A stretch of DNA of 64,000 nt from Pyropia yezoensis (taxonomy: Eukaryota > Rhodophyta > Bangiophyceae > Bangiales > Bangiaceae): contig CM020618.1 in assembly GCA_009829735.1 (NCBI GenBank), positions 30,790,894 through 30,854,893 of the forward strand. Reading direction: 5' to 3'. The notes beneath the pieces are model-generated. The model searched no databases and was not told the origin of the DNA. It saw only the letters and a list, made by a program, of their open reading frames with translations. Below, piece after piece: positions 10,151 through 19,783 of the stretch (position 1 is the first letter of the stretch; each line of letters opens with the position of its first letter). Position numbers and translations under genes: made by a program.

Positions 10151-11362
10151 CCCGACTTTGATTACTACCCGGGGGTATCCCCGTATCTGTCGTTGACGGC
10201 TCCTTACCCGCCTATGGCGGGGTTAAAGTCGGCGTCGAGCTGGCGACGTAACCATGGTGTCATGGCGGATGCGTTCCGCACCGATATAACGTGTGCGTTG
10301 CAGACCGGTAACGGTCGCGCCCAGGAGGGGTGGGAACCCGCCCCTGCTTTCCGGTTTGACACCGGTTCCTGTCTCCGCTACTTCGGGAGTGTGTTAGCCT
10401 CCCGGCCGGTCCACCCGTTGCAGGGTACCTTCACCCTTGAGGTTACCCTCGGGCACGCTTCCTCCTTCTTGCTGTCCGTCCGCCGGCAGGGGCGCCTGTT
10501 TCATCTTCCGACGGGTGTCCGTCGGCACATCGCGCAGTTGGGCGTGGACCTGATAGCTGCCAAGACCGGGTTGGCCCGGGAGTTCGAAGCTCTGCTGGCT
10601 GTTCACGATGCCGTGAACTGGGCTGGGGTGTTGGCCCTTCACCCGTACCGGGACCCGCAGGCTGGGGCTACCCCCTTGCCTCGTCACTCGTTGCGTATCC
10701 GGCGTACTCAGCCGGGTGAGCCCAATTGCCATGGGTGGGCGTCCACAGAGGCCGTTCCTGACCTGGGTATTCCCATAGTTATCCATGACCCTCTTCAGGT
10801 CCTTGCCCCGTGGTTCGGTAACCCGATACCGGCGGCGGTTGGCCGTCGTCCCCGAGAGTGGGGCTCTGCGGGTGGGGAGCGTGAGGTGTCCCGTCGTCGG
10901 GCGGAGCCCCGCCGGTGTTACGGTGGAGCCCCTTCGGTGGGGTCCTACCGGGCCTCATATCAGGCGCTACCGGCTCCGGTGGTGGCCGTGTCGGCTCCTG
11001 TGGCTCCTCTGGCTGCGCCAGTGTCACCTCCCGCCCCTGTCCTGCATGACGGGGGTCCCCGTCTCTGGTATGATGGCGTTGACGCCCTTGTTGCCCGCAC
11101 AATGCGGGAGGGTCTCTCTGTTAGCTGGGGGGATATCCCCCCAGGTGCTGCGCTGGTTGGGTCAGCGCGTTGCTTCGGTGGCGTGCTTGACCGCCTCCAG
11201 ACAGCTCTGGAGGACGTGGAGGCTGGCCGCAGCACCCTCGTTCAGCTATGCTCCGAGGTAACTCGGGTGATTGACCGTCGTGAGATTGCCGCCCGGTGGA
11301 GCACGGAGGTATACGCGCTTACGCGTGAGTGGCGTCCCTCGGGCAGTGGGTCTACCCACTGA
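10151..11362 (+). CDS. Antisense accessory ORF of element A, conserved C-terminal part
   Basis: It continues in the same frame after the TAA at 10148 and ends at TGA 11360-11362. There is no ATG at the reopening, so it is read as the second half of one ~778-codon protein interrupted by a stop. It is collinear with the element B antisense ORF: SLTAPYPP with VLTAPPF; YFGSVLASRPVH with PFGSVIALPVVH; REFEALLAVHDAVNWAG with RDVKALLDLLDQVTPVAG; IVIHDPLQVL with AVVHEDLTPL; WGDIPPGAAL with WQLPPVSALAL; and a GG...L..A...V.A...TLV...S.V block. Such conservation in antisense frames of two diverged elements argues for a selected protein. The family is unknown to me. Confidence 0.75.
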   Translation, partial: PDFDYYPGVSPYLSLTAPYPPMAGLKSASSWRRNHGVMADAFRTDITCALQTGNGRAQEGWEPAPAFRFDTGSCLRYFGSVLASRPVHPLQGTFTLEVTLGHASSFLLSVRRQGRLFHLPTGVRRHIAQLGVDLIAAKTGLAREFEALLAVHDAVNWAGVLALHPYRDPQAGATPLPRHSLRIRRTQPGEPNCHGWASTEAVPDLGIPIVIHDPLQVLAPWFGNPIPAAVGRRPREWGSAGGEREVSRRRAEPRRCYGGAPSVGSYRASYQALPAPVVAVSAPVAPLAAPVSPPAPVLHDGGPRLWYDGVDALVARTMREGLSVSWGDIPPGAALVGSARCFGGVLDRLQTALEDVEAGRSTLVQLCSEVTRVIDRREIAARWSTEVYALTREWRPSGSGSTH

Positions 11363-11786
11363 GGAGCGCTATTGTTAGTGCGGGAGAGGGCCCCGGTGAC
11401 CCTTATGGTGGCCGGGTAGTAGTGAGTATAAACTCATCCCCTTTGGGGGCATTGCTTGCCTCTGTTTGCTGTCCTGGGGAGTACCCCTTCTGGCTCAGTG
11501 GTGCCTTGCCTCCCGTCCAACTTCTTCCGGTTGGTTCATGCTTGGGGAGGTCATCCTCCCTCACTATGTGTCTTGGCTTGGGGAGGTCATCCTCCCATGT
11601 AAGCCCCCTAGTTACTTCGATATTATCGGAGTTAGCCTTTACCTTTAAGTTAACTTATTAAGGCTCAGGTTTTACTTAGTTACCTAAGCTTGACTCTACT
11701 TAGTTACCTAAGCTTGGTTCGATTTAGAAACCTAAGTCTGATTTGACTTAAAAACCTAAGTCTGCCATAACCATGTCACACCCTAC
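11363..11786. other. Spacer between convergent antisense ORF and pol, with hairpins
   Basis: This 424-bp, AT-richer stretch separates the ends of two frames that point at each other. CTTGGGGAGGTCATCCTCCC occurs twice (11541-11560 and 11577-11596), and each copy contains the inverted repeat GGGAGG-TCAT-CCTCCC. CGATATTATCG near 11620 is another short palindrome. Such a region could hold 3' ends for both transcripts; no clear AATAAA was seen. Confidence 0.5.
11671..11766. repeat. Four tandem copies of a 24-bp unit
   Basis: Four exact-length units start at 11671, 11695, 11719 and 11743. Units 1-2 share ACTTAGTTACCTAAGCTTG, and units 3-4 share the AAACCTAAGTCTG half. The core ACCTAAG is constant. 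The array sits directly beyond the pol stop. Confidence 0.85.
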
Positions 11787-14498
11787 TTAGTAGGTATAAG
11801 CCTCACCCCCCAACAGCCGAAGTCGGTGTCGGTTGGGTTGTTGCAGTAGGCGTCGTCGCCTCATGTAAGGCATGAGGAGTTGGCGGGGTATATTTGCCGC
11901 CTGTTCCCAGGTGAGTGAGTCGTATCCGACCCACATCACCTTGACGTACCAGGGTCCTGGTAGGTCCGGGTCGGTGTGTCCGACCACGCTCTCTACTTGG
12001 TATGGAATCCCATCCGGTCCCACCGGGTCATCTGACCGGTGGGTTGTAAGAGCTTCATGTAGCAACCCAGCCGTTACCGGCTGAGGCTGTTCCGGCCTCG
12101 GAGCAGGTGTGACATCATTCACACTGATGCGTTGGACCTCCGTATCGGAGTGTAAGATAACAGAGTGGTCATCTCTGTGGAGAATCTGGTACGGTCCCTT
12201 GACCGGTTGCATGAGCTTGTTCCCCCGGAACTTCTGGTGTCTGATGTAGACCCAGTCACCTGTCATCAGGGTAGCGTTGCGCATCCGTAGCCGGGTGTCA
12301 AAGTTCTTCTTGTATCGAAGTTGTGTTCTGTCCAGGGCACCCTTGAGCTTCGGTATCATCCATGATAGCTTGGACAACCAAGCTAGGTGAATGCGTTCGG
12401 CCGGTCGGCCTTTCGGTGTATCATACCGCGTGCACCTGCCTGGCGGTAGCGTCAGGTTACCGACGCCTAGTGGCATGACCCACTCCAGTGGGGCGATGTT
12501 GGTACTCCGATCTGGCCTGGCATTGTATGCCAGGGTGAGTACGGACAGAAGCCTGTCCCAAGTGTTCGTGTGCTCGGCCACGTAGCACTGTAGCATCTTA
12601 ACGATGGTGCGGTTGAACCGCTCCACCTGCCCGTTGGTTTGCCGGTGGTAGTCGGATGCCCGACGGGGTTCGATACCAAACATGCCCAGGACCTTAGTGC
12701 AGAATGCTGACGTAAGGTTTGCTCCGTTATCGGAGAGGAGTTGCTTCATTACTCCGTAAGCACTGATCCAGTGGTCAACGACTGCGTTCATGATGGTGTA
12801 TGCCGTATCATTCGGGATGGCTGCCGCTCGTGACAGCTCAGTGAAGCGGTCAGACATGACCAGGATGTACCTGTTCCCTTCTTCCGTTACCGGAAGTGGC
12901 CCGAGTATGTCGATAGCGACTTGATTGTTGGGCCCATCAGGTGGGAACAGCTTCATGGCAGACGCCTGCCTATGTAGACTCATGCGGTTACGTGCACAGG
13001 GGTGGCATCCCCTTACGTGGTCGACCACGTCGACGGCCATTGCTGGCCAGTAGAAGAACCTTCGCATTGCTGCGAACATACGTGAACCCCCCGGGTGTTC
13101 GGCTGTAGGGTTCTCGTGTTCTCGTTCCATGACGGCTTGCCGTAAGGACACGGGAACCACGACTTGATGTCGTCCATCGGCGGGTGCCCGCCGGTATATG
13201 AGTCCGTCCTCGTTCTCGGAGAAGATGCCGGCCGTACCGGCCAGGAGGTTAGCGCGATGGCGTCTACAGTCGTCGTCATTGGCTTGTGCCTCGCGGAAGT
13301 CCGCGAGGGTCAATGGGCATGCTCGGTGTGCCATGGTATGGTCAACCATACCTTGGGTAGCGTTACCCACCATGCAGACCGGTACCACTGGGATGTCCTC
13401 GTCCACCGGGCGGGTATCCCCGCTCGGGGTGTCGAGTCGAGACAATGCGTCTCCGAGATGGTGGGTTGACCCAGCCTTATACACGGTACGGTAGTCGTGC
13501 TCGGCCATCTTTAGCCTCCATCGGGCTAGCCTCCCATGGCTATCGGAATCCTTGTCACCAAGGTTGAGGAGCCATCGTAGGGGTTCGTGGTCGGACCTCA
13601 CGATGAACCTGGAGCCCTCAAGGTATTGACGGAGGAGTTGCACTGCCCATATAACTCCGAGGCACTCACGCTCGGTGGCACTATAGTTACGCTCAGCCGG
13701 GTTGAGTGTCCGGCTGAAGTACCCTACCGGACGTAGGTCCGGGATAACGTTATCGGAACCGATCAACGTCTCCCCCTGTAACAGGGTGCATCCCACTTGT
13801 GTATCGCACGCATCGACATCGATGACGAAGGTCCCCCGTCTATGCGGTAACGCAAGGACGGGTGGGGACAGTAGGGCTCGCTTCAGCGACTCGAATGCCT
13901 CCTCTTCGCTAGGCGAAGGGGGTTGGAGTACCTTGGGTAAGGTACTGCTCGTAAGAACCGTCAACGGTTTAGCTATCCGAGCGAAGTCCTTGACGAGCCG
14001 TCGGTATACGTTGCACATTCCCAGGAAGCTCTTGAGCTGCGTCTGGGTGTTAGGGAACCGGGCATCCCGGAGTGCCCGGGTATTGGCTTCGAGTACCCCT
14101 AGTTTACCAGGGGTTATCTGGTGGCCCAGATACTCGACCGTCTGTTGGAAGAAGGCGCACTTCTTCAGACGCAGGGTTACCCCGGCGTTCCGCAAGAGGG
14201 TGAGTACCTCGTCCACATGTTGCACATGGTCATCCATGTTACGCGAGAAGACGATAACGTCATCCAAGTACACCAGGCAGTTACGCCACTTCACCCCCGA
14301 CAGTATAATGTCGATAGCCCGCTGGAATGTAGCGGGAACGTTGGACAATCCGAAGGGCATCCTTAGGAACTCGTACACGCCACTGTGACAGACGAATGCC
14401 GTCTTGGGGATATCCTCGTCGGCCACCGGGATCTGCCAGTATCGACATTGCAGTCGATGGTGATAAACACCGTAGCTTCCCCCAGGGAGTCGATGCAT
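11787..14498 (-). pseudogene. pol: Pol of element A: RT (C-terminal), RNase H, integrase, chromodomain
   Basis: This frame carries the bulk of the enzyme that copies and integrates element A. RT motifs appear at the start (YWQIPVADED, FLRMPFGLSN, and the catalytic YLDD at residues 77-80). RNase H follows, with its Asp in FVIDVDACD, TERE, RSDHEPL and GDALSR. The integrase has an HHCC zinc region (HPGGS..., C-x2-C) and a complete D-D-E set (AIDILG, LLSDNGANL, NGQVERFNR). A chromodomain closes the protein (YQVESVVGH...VKVMWVGYDSLTWEQ), which places it among chromoviruses. The listed start is not a true one: the frame is joined to the protease/RT frame by a shift near 14443, in RT motif A. It ends at TAA 11787-11789, convergent with the antisense ORF. 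Confidence 0.88.
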
Positions 14499-15931
14499 TC
14501 ATCCATCCTTGGTAAAGGGTAGGAGTCCTTCTTGGTAACCAAGTTGAGGCGTCGATAATCGATGCAGAACCGAGGAGTTTGATCCTTCTTCGGTATGATG
14601 ACGACTGGGGAACCCCACTCCGACATCGAAGGTCGTATCACCTTCGCTTCACTTATCCTCTTCACTTCTCCATCAACGATCTCTCGTTGCATAGGTCCCG
14701 CTCGGTGCGGTTGTGACCGGGCGGGTCGTGCGCCTGGTACCAGGTCTATACGATGTTGGGTTGCCCCAATGGTACGCAAGGCCCCGCCTGTCCACATGAC
14801 GTCGTGCTTTCTTAGCATCCGTCGTACCCCTTCAGCTACCGAAGGGGGAAGGTGGTCGAGGTCAGCCTCGGCCAGGGCCTTCAGTGCTTCTTGGTCCTTC
14901 GGCGGAATATCCGCCGGTAATGATGGTCGACTAGGCTTCCCGTCATCGGGTTGCTGTCGCTCGGTGGTCTCGGCGACCGCCAGCACCTCAAGTGGGTCCA
15001 CTTGACCTTCCTTGTCAGGGGTAAGGATATCTCCTTCATGAAGCTCGGCAATCCCGAGGATAGTTCCCTTCGGGAGGGTGACTGCCTTACGGCGATAGTT
15101 CGCCATCACTAGGAGGGACGGCCCTCCTGCTGGGAGGTCTATGAGACCGTTGGCCATGGTCAACCCTTGGCGCTTGTACGTCCGCAGGTTGGACCGGACT
15201 CTGCAGATGCCTGCGAGGTCACAGTTAACCGGGAGGACTGTCTCCGACAACGGCTCAAAGCGAGTTCGCTCGGCCAACCGAAGTGTCTTCGGCTCGACGC
15301 TTGCGTACACCTCAGCCACGTTAACGTGGCTCCCATGTAGCGTCAGGTCCCTGACGATAGCTGTATGTCCTCGCTTCGTCCCGTCGGCTTCTTGAAGCTC
15401 GACGGTCCTCCGGCCTGGACGGATTGCATCGACGTGAACGTTGATGAAGGTGCACCCCAGTATGCAGGGCACAGATAGCGTCTCACATACCAGGAAGTCA
15501 ACTTCCGTAGTAAGCTCTTCGATGGTGACCTGCAGCGACATCGCTGCGGTCGTACGAATGAGACGACCATTCGCATCCTTGATCGTGGGTCCCCGAGCAA
15601 CTCTGACTCGTGGGAGCCACTTGTCCGGGAGGGTATCCTTCCGGATCAAGTTATGTCCAGCCCCTGTATCCAGTACGGGGTAATACGACCGGGTCGACTG
15701 GGGTTCAACCCCCCGTGTGGCTGATACCTCGAAGTTCTCTAAGGTGAACAGTACGCGGCCTACACCGATAAAAGGTGTAGCTCGGGCATCCTGAACAGGG
15801 CCCTTGTCTGGTTCCATGTGACGGGGCATCCCGTCCTCTCCTCCCAACCTTGGAGGTTGGTCATCAATCCCCTGACGCCGTGTCGTCGGGGCCGGAAGGT
15901 ATACCCGGGGGTTGATGCGGCGTCGGCTCAA
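14363..15931 (-). pseudogene. pol: Pol of element A: protease and N-terminal RT
   Basis: The aspartic protease shows VLDTGAGHN (DTGA at residues 88-91) and a hydrophobic-ILG motif (CILGCTF). The RT begins with the typical linker RIDLVPGARPARSQPHR and reaches SPVVIIPKKDQTPRFCIDYR and ATVFITIDCN. There the frame leaves the RT consensus: the expected YWQIP follows only in the next frame, so one base is probably missing around 14443-14446. This sits inside a catalytic motif, so it is a lesion rather than programmed recoding. The frame is open upstream to the gag overlap at ~16020 and has no ATG there; expression would come from the -1 frameshift site at 16021-16027. Confidence 0.85.
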
Positions 15932-16014
15932 CCGCGCTCTCCGTGGGGCTTTCCCCGCGGCCGTCCGGGGTGGCTTGCTAGTGTTACCCCAGCGACCCCG
16001 TGTCGTCCTTCCTC

Positions 16015-16218
16015 TTACTCGTTTCCCGCCTTTGGTAGGTTGCTGTCCACCGGGACATCCGGCTGAGGAGGTGCCTCCTCGACGGCCAGTACTTCACCTG
16101 GAGCTGGCTGCCTACCCGGTGCGGGTCCGGGTGCTCTGGCGGGATAACCACCGGTGGATGCCTTGCGTTGCGCCGCTGCTCGCCGAGACTCCTCGGGGAT
16201 GAGTGGGCAGGAAGACAC
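16015..16218 (-). CDS. gag: Gag C-terminal tail of element A, after an in-frame TAG
   Basis: It is in the same frame as gag and begins right after the TAG at 16219-16221. Its fourth residue supplies the last Cys of the CCHC zinc knuckle (VSSC), so it belongs to gag. The tail is Pro/Ala/Glu-rich and ends at TAA 16015-16017, just past the GGGAAAC slippery heptamer that leads into pol. Confidence 0.65.
   Translation of the reverse strand: MSSCPLIPEESRRAAAQRKASTGGYPARAPGPAPGRQPAPGEVLAVEEAPPQPDVPVDSNLPKAGNE
16021..16027 (-). promoter_or_regulatory. Programmed -1 frameshift heptamer (gag/pol)
   Basis: On the minus strand, GGGAAAC is read in gag phase as (gc)G-GGA-AAC and is followed by GAG and the gag stop TAA. 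This is the canonical X-XXY-YYZ arrangement. The pol frame is exactly -1 relative to gag and is open from this point into the protease, with no stop between. A downstream stimulatory structure was not worked out. Confidence 0.65.
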
Positions 16219-18198
16219 CTAGTGTTGAGGATCCCCACACAACATACATCCGGACGTGCCGGTCCCTCCTTGAGTTCGCATCGGGGTAGCCCCGTAGCTG
16301 CGGTTGCCTCCCTCGGGCGCCCGAGTGCCGGCTCCCTGGTAGGCCTTGGGTCCTTGGGTCAACCGGAACATGGACTCCCCCAACCGGTTGGGTCGGCCCG
16401 CAATCTGCGGAGGTGCCTCCGTACGTACTGCCCATGTAGGCAGTTGCTGGTGGGGGTTACCCGTAACCGGGGCATACCCCGTAGTCCGCACATACGGGAC
16501 GCGCCGTCCCGCTCCCTCGTTGACCTGGAACTGGGTCCCAGGCGTGGCGATGTACGCTACCGTGCCATGCTCATCAATCACCGGCGTCGCCGGTAGCAAC
16601 AGGTGGCCCTGTTGGTCGACTAGAGGCTCATCCTCACCCGTAGGGGTATGTTCGGTCGCCACCAGTACTGGTGCAGCCTTACGCTTCAACTTCTCTTGCC
16701 TCGGTACCGGGGTAAGAGGGTGCTTGCCTCCCTCACCTTTGGACTTTGGGGCCAAGGCGCATTTCGAGTGTAGCACTTGGTAGGCGTCCCCTAGGGACTT
16801 GCACATGTGCATCAGTCGACTGAAGTTGGTCCAAGCCCTATTGGCTCCCCGTGCGGATATCCGCACGTAGTTGGGTACTCCTGCGCACAGGATGGCCCGT
16901 AGTTCCCCTTCACCGAGGAGCTTCCCCAGCTCGTAGTCGAGCTCTTGGATCCGGCGTCCAAACATCTCTTCATCCTCCCAGCTTTGGGCGGTGGCAGTGC
17001 GCAGAGCCCGGTCGTGGTCCTCGCACTTGTCCTCACTGAGGTGACTGCTCAGAAGCTCCTTGAGAATCCCACGGAAGTCCATGGGGGTGGCCGCAACCCT
17101 CATTCCCGGCATCGGGGATGCCTGGCGAAGGATGCCTCGCACCCGTTCATCAACAAAGAACGGGAGGATCTCCAGGGCCAGCCCCTCGTTAACGAGGGCC
17201 TTGTCCGCGGCTGCCTTGAAGCTAGTCAAGAAGCCGATGACTGCCAACGGGCGTCCGTTCGGCCCTCCGAACATAGGGACTCCCTTCATAAGGGTCTGCA
17301 TAGAGCGGATCGCCCGATGCGACGTATTACGCATCGATTCCGATACGGTGGTAGAGCGGTCCTCCAAACGATAACGTTCCGGAGTAAGAACCGACCGGAA
17401 GACCTCGTTGACGATCTCCGTGTCAGCGTCCTGGATATCCAGTCGCTTAGCCAGTTGATGAGCAAACTCATCGGACTCCATCCGCTTCAGTAGGCTCGCA
17501 GTTACCTGCGCGGTCATAGCTTCCACCACTGACGATGGTACTTCAGGCGTCGGCACCTCGGGAACCCGAGTTGCCTGGCCTCCTTCGGCGTGGGGATACT
17601 GTGAGAGGGTACCCCCTCTTCCAATAACCGACTCTCCACCGGCGTAAGTATCCGCCGGGTCGTGTCTGCGGAGTCCGCTTCGGGTGCTCCGAGCGTATCG
17701 CGCCGTGTGACTCCGTTCCAACTCTGCCGACGAGTCGGATCCATACCCCATTGTGCCCGGGGGTTGTCTGGGAGTTGCTGCGCCGGGGTCGACCCCGGTG
17801 GACTCCGAAAGTAGTCCGGCCGGTTCAAGCCGTACCGGTGTGGGAGGAACACGACGGGGTCCCGTCATGTGGCGTGTTGACATCAACACGGCCATTGCGT
17901 CCTCCGTCCGCTCTTGACGAGCGTCGAGTCCGGAAAACCGGGCCTCGATGCGGGCCAATGATGCCATCAGGGAATCCCCTGGTGAAGGAGGCGGCGGAGT
18001 GAGGTCGGTCGATGACAGTTGAGGCGGGCCCCCGCCACCTGCCGTCCGAGCCGTGCCAAACGTCGATCCGGCACCGGAAAGCATTGGCGTCTCAATGTTG
18101 TCGATCGGGTTCCCGATCCCGGCTCCCGTAGTCACCTCCGGGGTCGGCGTCGACGCCGATCCGTCATCTTGAACGTTCCCCGTCTCTTGGGTAGACAT
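16219..18198 (-). CDS. gag: Gag polyprotein of element A
   Basis: This is the capsid and nucleocapsid precursor of element A. The ATG at 18198 (MSTQETGN) is chosen over an upstream GTG. Residues 1-200 are Pro/Ser/Gly-rich. A helical capsid-like region follows (MQTLMKGVPMFGG, AVIGFLTSFKAAADKAL, ILPFFVDERVRGILR, SEDKCEDHDRALRTATAQSW, FGRRIQELDYELGKLL), typical of retrotransposon gag. The C-terminus enters a zinc knuckle, CMLCGDPQH, where a TAG replaces the residue after His. The remaining VSSC lies in frame beyond it, so the C-x2-C-x4-H-x4-C pattern is complete only across the stop. The partial element at 1-1419 shares the N-terminal and capsid parts. Confidence 0.85.
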   Translation of the reverse strand: MSTQETGNVQDDGSASTPTPEVTTGAGIGNPIDNIETPMLSGAGSTFGTARTAGGGGPPQLSSTDLTPPPPSPGDSLMASLARIEARFSGLDARQERTEDAMAVLMSTRHMTGPRRVPPTPVRLEPAGLLSESTGVDPGAATPRQPPGTMGYGSDSSAELERSHTARYARSTRSGLRRHDPADTYAGGESVIGRGGTLSQYPHAEGGQATRVPEVPTPEVPSSVVEAMTAQVTASLLKRMESDEFAHQLAKRLDIQDADTEIVNEVFRSVLTPERYRLEDRSTTVSESMRNTSHRAIRSMQTLMKGVPMFGGPNGRPLAVIGFLTSFKAAADKALVNEGLALEILPFFVDERVRGILRQASPMPGMRVAATPMDFRGILKELLSSHLSEDKCEDHDRALRTATAQSWEDEEMFGRRIQELDYELGKLLGEGELRAILCAGVPNYVRISARGANRAWTNFSRLMHMCKSLGDAYQVLHSKCALAPKSKGEGGKHPLTPVPRQEKLKRKAAPVLVATEHTPTGEDEPLVDQQGHLLLPATPVIDEHGTVAYIATPGTQFQVNEGAGRRVPYVRTTGYAPVTGNPHQQLPTWAVRTEAPPQIAGRPNRLGESMFRLTQGPKAYQGAGTRAPEGGNRSYGATPMRTQGGTGTSGCMLCGDPQH

Positions 18199-18402
18199 AG
18201 TCACAATCAGTCAACCGACGTAACAATTACCACGAATAAGAGAGCGAGGGGGTAGATTGCGGAGAGTAACAGTAGATCACAGTCAAAGGTAAAAACTCAA
18301 CACAATCGATCAGGTCGCAACATCACGAGTACAAGAAAAGGACCGGATCCCTATCCATGTGCCAGGGCCGAAGACGGCGTCATTACAAAGGTGACGGAAA
18401 CC

Positions 18403-18422
18403 CGTCCCGTGCTGCTCCACCA
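18403..18422 (-). other. tRNA primer-binding site of element A
   Basis: On the minus strand, TGGTGGAGCAGC stands one base inside the 5' LTR and is followed by a G-rich stretch. It is nearly the same as the PBS of the partial element (1623-1642) and of element B (21281-21300). Confidence 0.65.
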
Positions 18423-18423
18423 A

Positions 18424-18786
18424 TGTAGCACAATAGGAATCCGTCGCACGTCCACTCTCAGGGAACACTCACCAAAGGGGATCGGCACCAACGTCACCGG
18501 GAGGCCAAGCTTGCTGTCCTTGGAGCACAAGCCACGGGACCAAGATGGGAGCCCAAATGGGAGGGGTTTGTTGTTCTGCCTTGGCCGGCGGTTGATTCGC
18601 CGCCGGCCCCCTCGTTATAAACATTCGGAGACACTACTAACTACCCTCCACCCGAAGATGCAAGTCCCTCTGGTCATACGTAACTTGTAGATACCGTGAC
18701 CAGTCCGGACTCTCAAATTGAAAGCCAAGGATTAGAAGTAATCCCCCTAACATTAGGGTCACAATACGGCCAACCATATTGCTACA
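18424..18786 (-). repeat. 5' LTR of element A (363 bp)
   Basis: It is bounded by TGTAGCA and TGCTACA, about 97% identical to the LTR at 8078-8440, and followed by the CCAGC target-site duplication at 18787-18791. Confidence 0.93.
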
Positions 18787-18969
18787 CCAGCACCTCCGCT
18801 CCCCGTGCAGCCTCCTCTGCCCCCCCCCCAGCCGCGCCGCTCGTCACCCAGCGCGGCTCTCCCGCGCCCTCGGTCAAACCGCCGCCCGCGGCCAAGACCC
18901 ACAGCCGGTTGCCCTCACAGTTGGGCCGTACACTACCGATACATATGTAGTGTACGACCAACGGCCACG

Positions 18970-19155
18970 CCAAATTCACAGTTTGCTTTTTACACCCACC
19001 CCCTCTCACGCCCCCCCTGGTGTCGTCCAGTGATCGTGGACGACCAAATTCACAGTTTGCTTTTTACACCCACCCCCTCTGACGCCCCCCCTGGTGTCGT
19101 CCAGTGATCGTGCCACCCCGAATTCACAGTTTGCACTTCACACCCCGCCCCCCCT
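18970..19155. repeat. Minisatellite array 1 (unit ~74-80 bp, ~2.5 copies)
   Basis: Copies share CTGGTGTCGTCCAGTGATCG followed by a GGACGACC or CCACCC variant and AATTCACAGTTTGC. The same unit forms large array 2 at 34700 and array 3 at 60566. It ends ~75 bp from the 3' end of the minus-strand coiled-coil frame at 19229. Confidence 0.85.
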
Positions 19156-19228
19156 CTCACACCCCCCCTCGCTCTTGCTCGCTCTCCCCCCGAGGACCCC
19201 CCCCCCGACTTTCCCTGTGACTCGTTTG

Positions 19229-19783
19229 TCAAACGGCTTTCCGTGTTCCTTCGTCGACCCTGCCCACCGGCGTCCCTGCCGTCTCTGCCGCCCGACGCGC
19301 CGTCTCTGCCGCCCGACGCGCGATACGCACCCGATCGTAAACAGGTTGTCCGTGTCGTACACGGGGAATGAGGTCGAGCTGCGCAATGAGTGCCACACAG
19401 TGCTCATCTTCTCCACAGTGCGTCCGGAGGTCGTCAATGGCACTGTCGGCCGCGGCCGCGAGAGAGTCTAACCTCGACACTACTGCAGACTCTACCACGG
19501 AGGCCTTCTGGGCATCCTCCACACACTTTTCGGTCGAGGCGCGCGCCGCGTCCAGCTTCGCAGACGCGGCTTTGACAGCTGTATAAGCGGTTGTAGCAGC
19601 TCTGTATGCCGTACGAAGCTTGGCGCCGGCCTCATCGGAGTCCTGCTGTAAGACGGCGAGTGTGTGAATTGCCTCTGCCAGTTCGGCAGTTGTCTTTGAC
19701 TGTTTGGAGCGAAGTGCGTCGAGCGCATGCTCTTCGCGCTGGACCGCAGCCAGAGCTGCCGCCTGTACCACATCGGCTTCCCG
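19229..19783 (-). pseudogene. Split host gene, C-terminal segment (coiled coil)
   Basis: This is the last segment of a minus-strand host gene whose other parts lie at 19784-20640, 30563-31075 and 31076-32104, all in one frame. It is Ala/Glu/Lys-rich and helical (VVQAAALAAVQREEHALD, KLRTAYRAATTAYTAVKAA, SVVESAVVSRLDSLAAAADS), consistent with a coiled coil. It is separated from the previous segment only by TAA 19784-19786. It ends with TGA at 19229 after a repeated ARRAAETA motif. I do not recognise the family. Confidence 0.55.

Larger units (their letters stand above)
8078..18786 (-). mobile_element. Complete Ty3/gypsy chromovirus, element A, with an antisense ORF
   Basis: The element is 10,709 bp and lies on the minus strand in the order 5' LTR (18786-18424), PBS, gag, protease, reverse transcriptase, RNase H, integrase, chromodomain, convergent spacer, antisense ORF, PPT, 3' LTR (8440-8078). 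The 5 bases outside both ends are CCAGC (8073-8077 and 18787-18791), a perfect target-site duplication that proves the antisense ORF region belongs to the same insertion. The two LTRs differ at about a dozen positions in 363, so the insertion is not recent. It carries a stop in gag, a frameshift in RT and a stop in the antisense ORF, so this copy is unlikely to move unaided. Confidence 0.93.

Noticed and set aside
8981-11362. Plus-strand ORFs at 9-11 kb as a host gene lying between two retroelements
   Set aside because: The LTRs on both sides share the CCAGC target-site duplication, and a homologous antisense ORF exists at the same place in element B.
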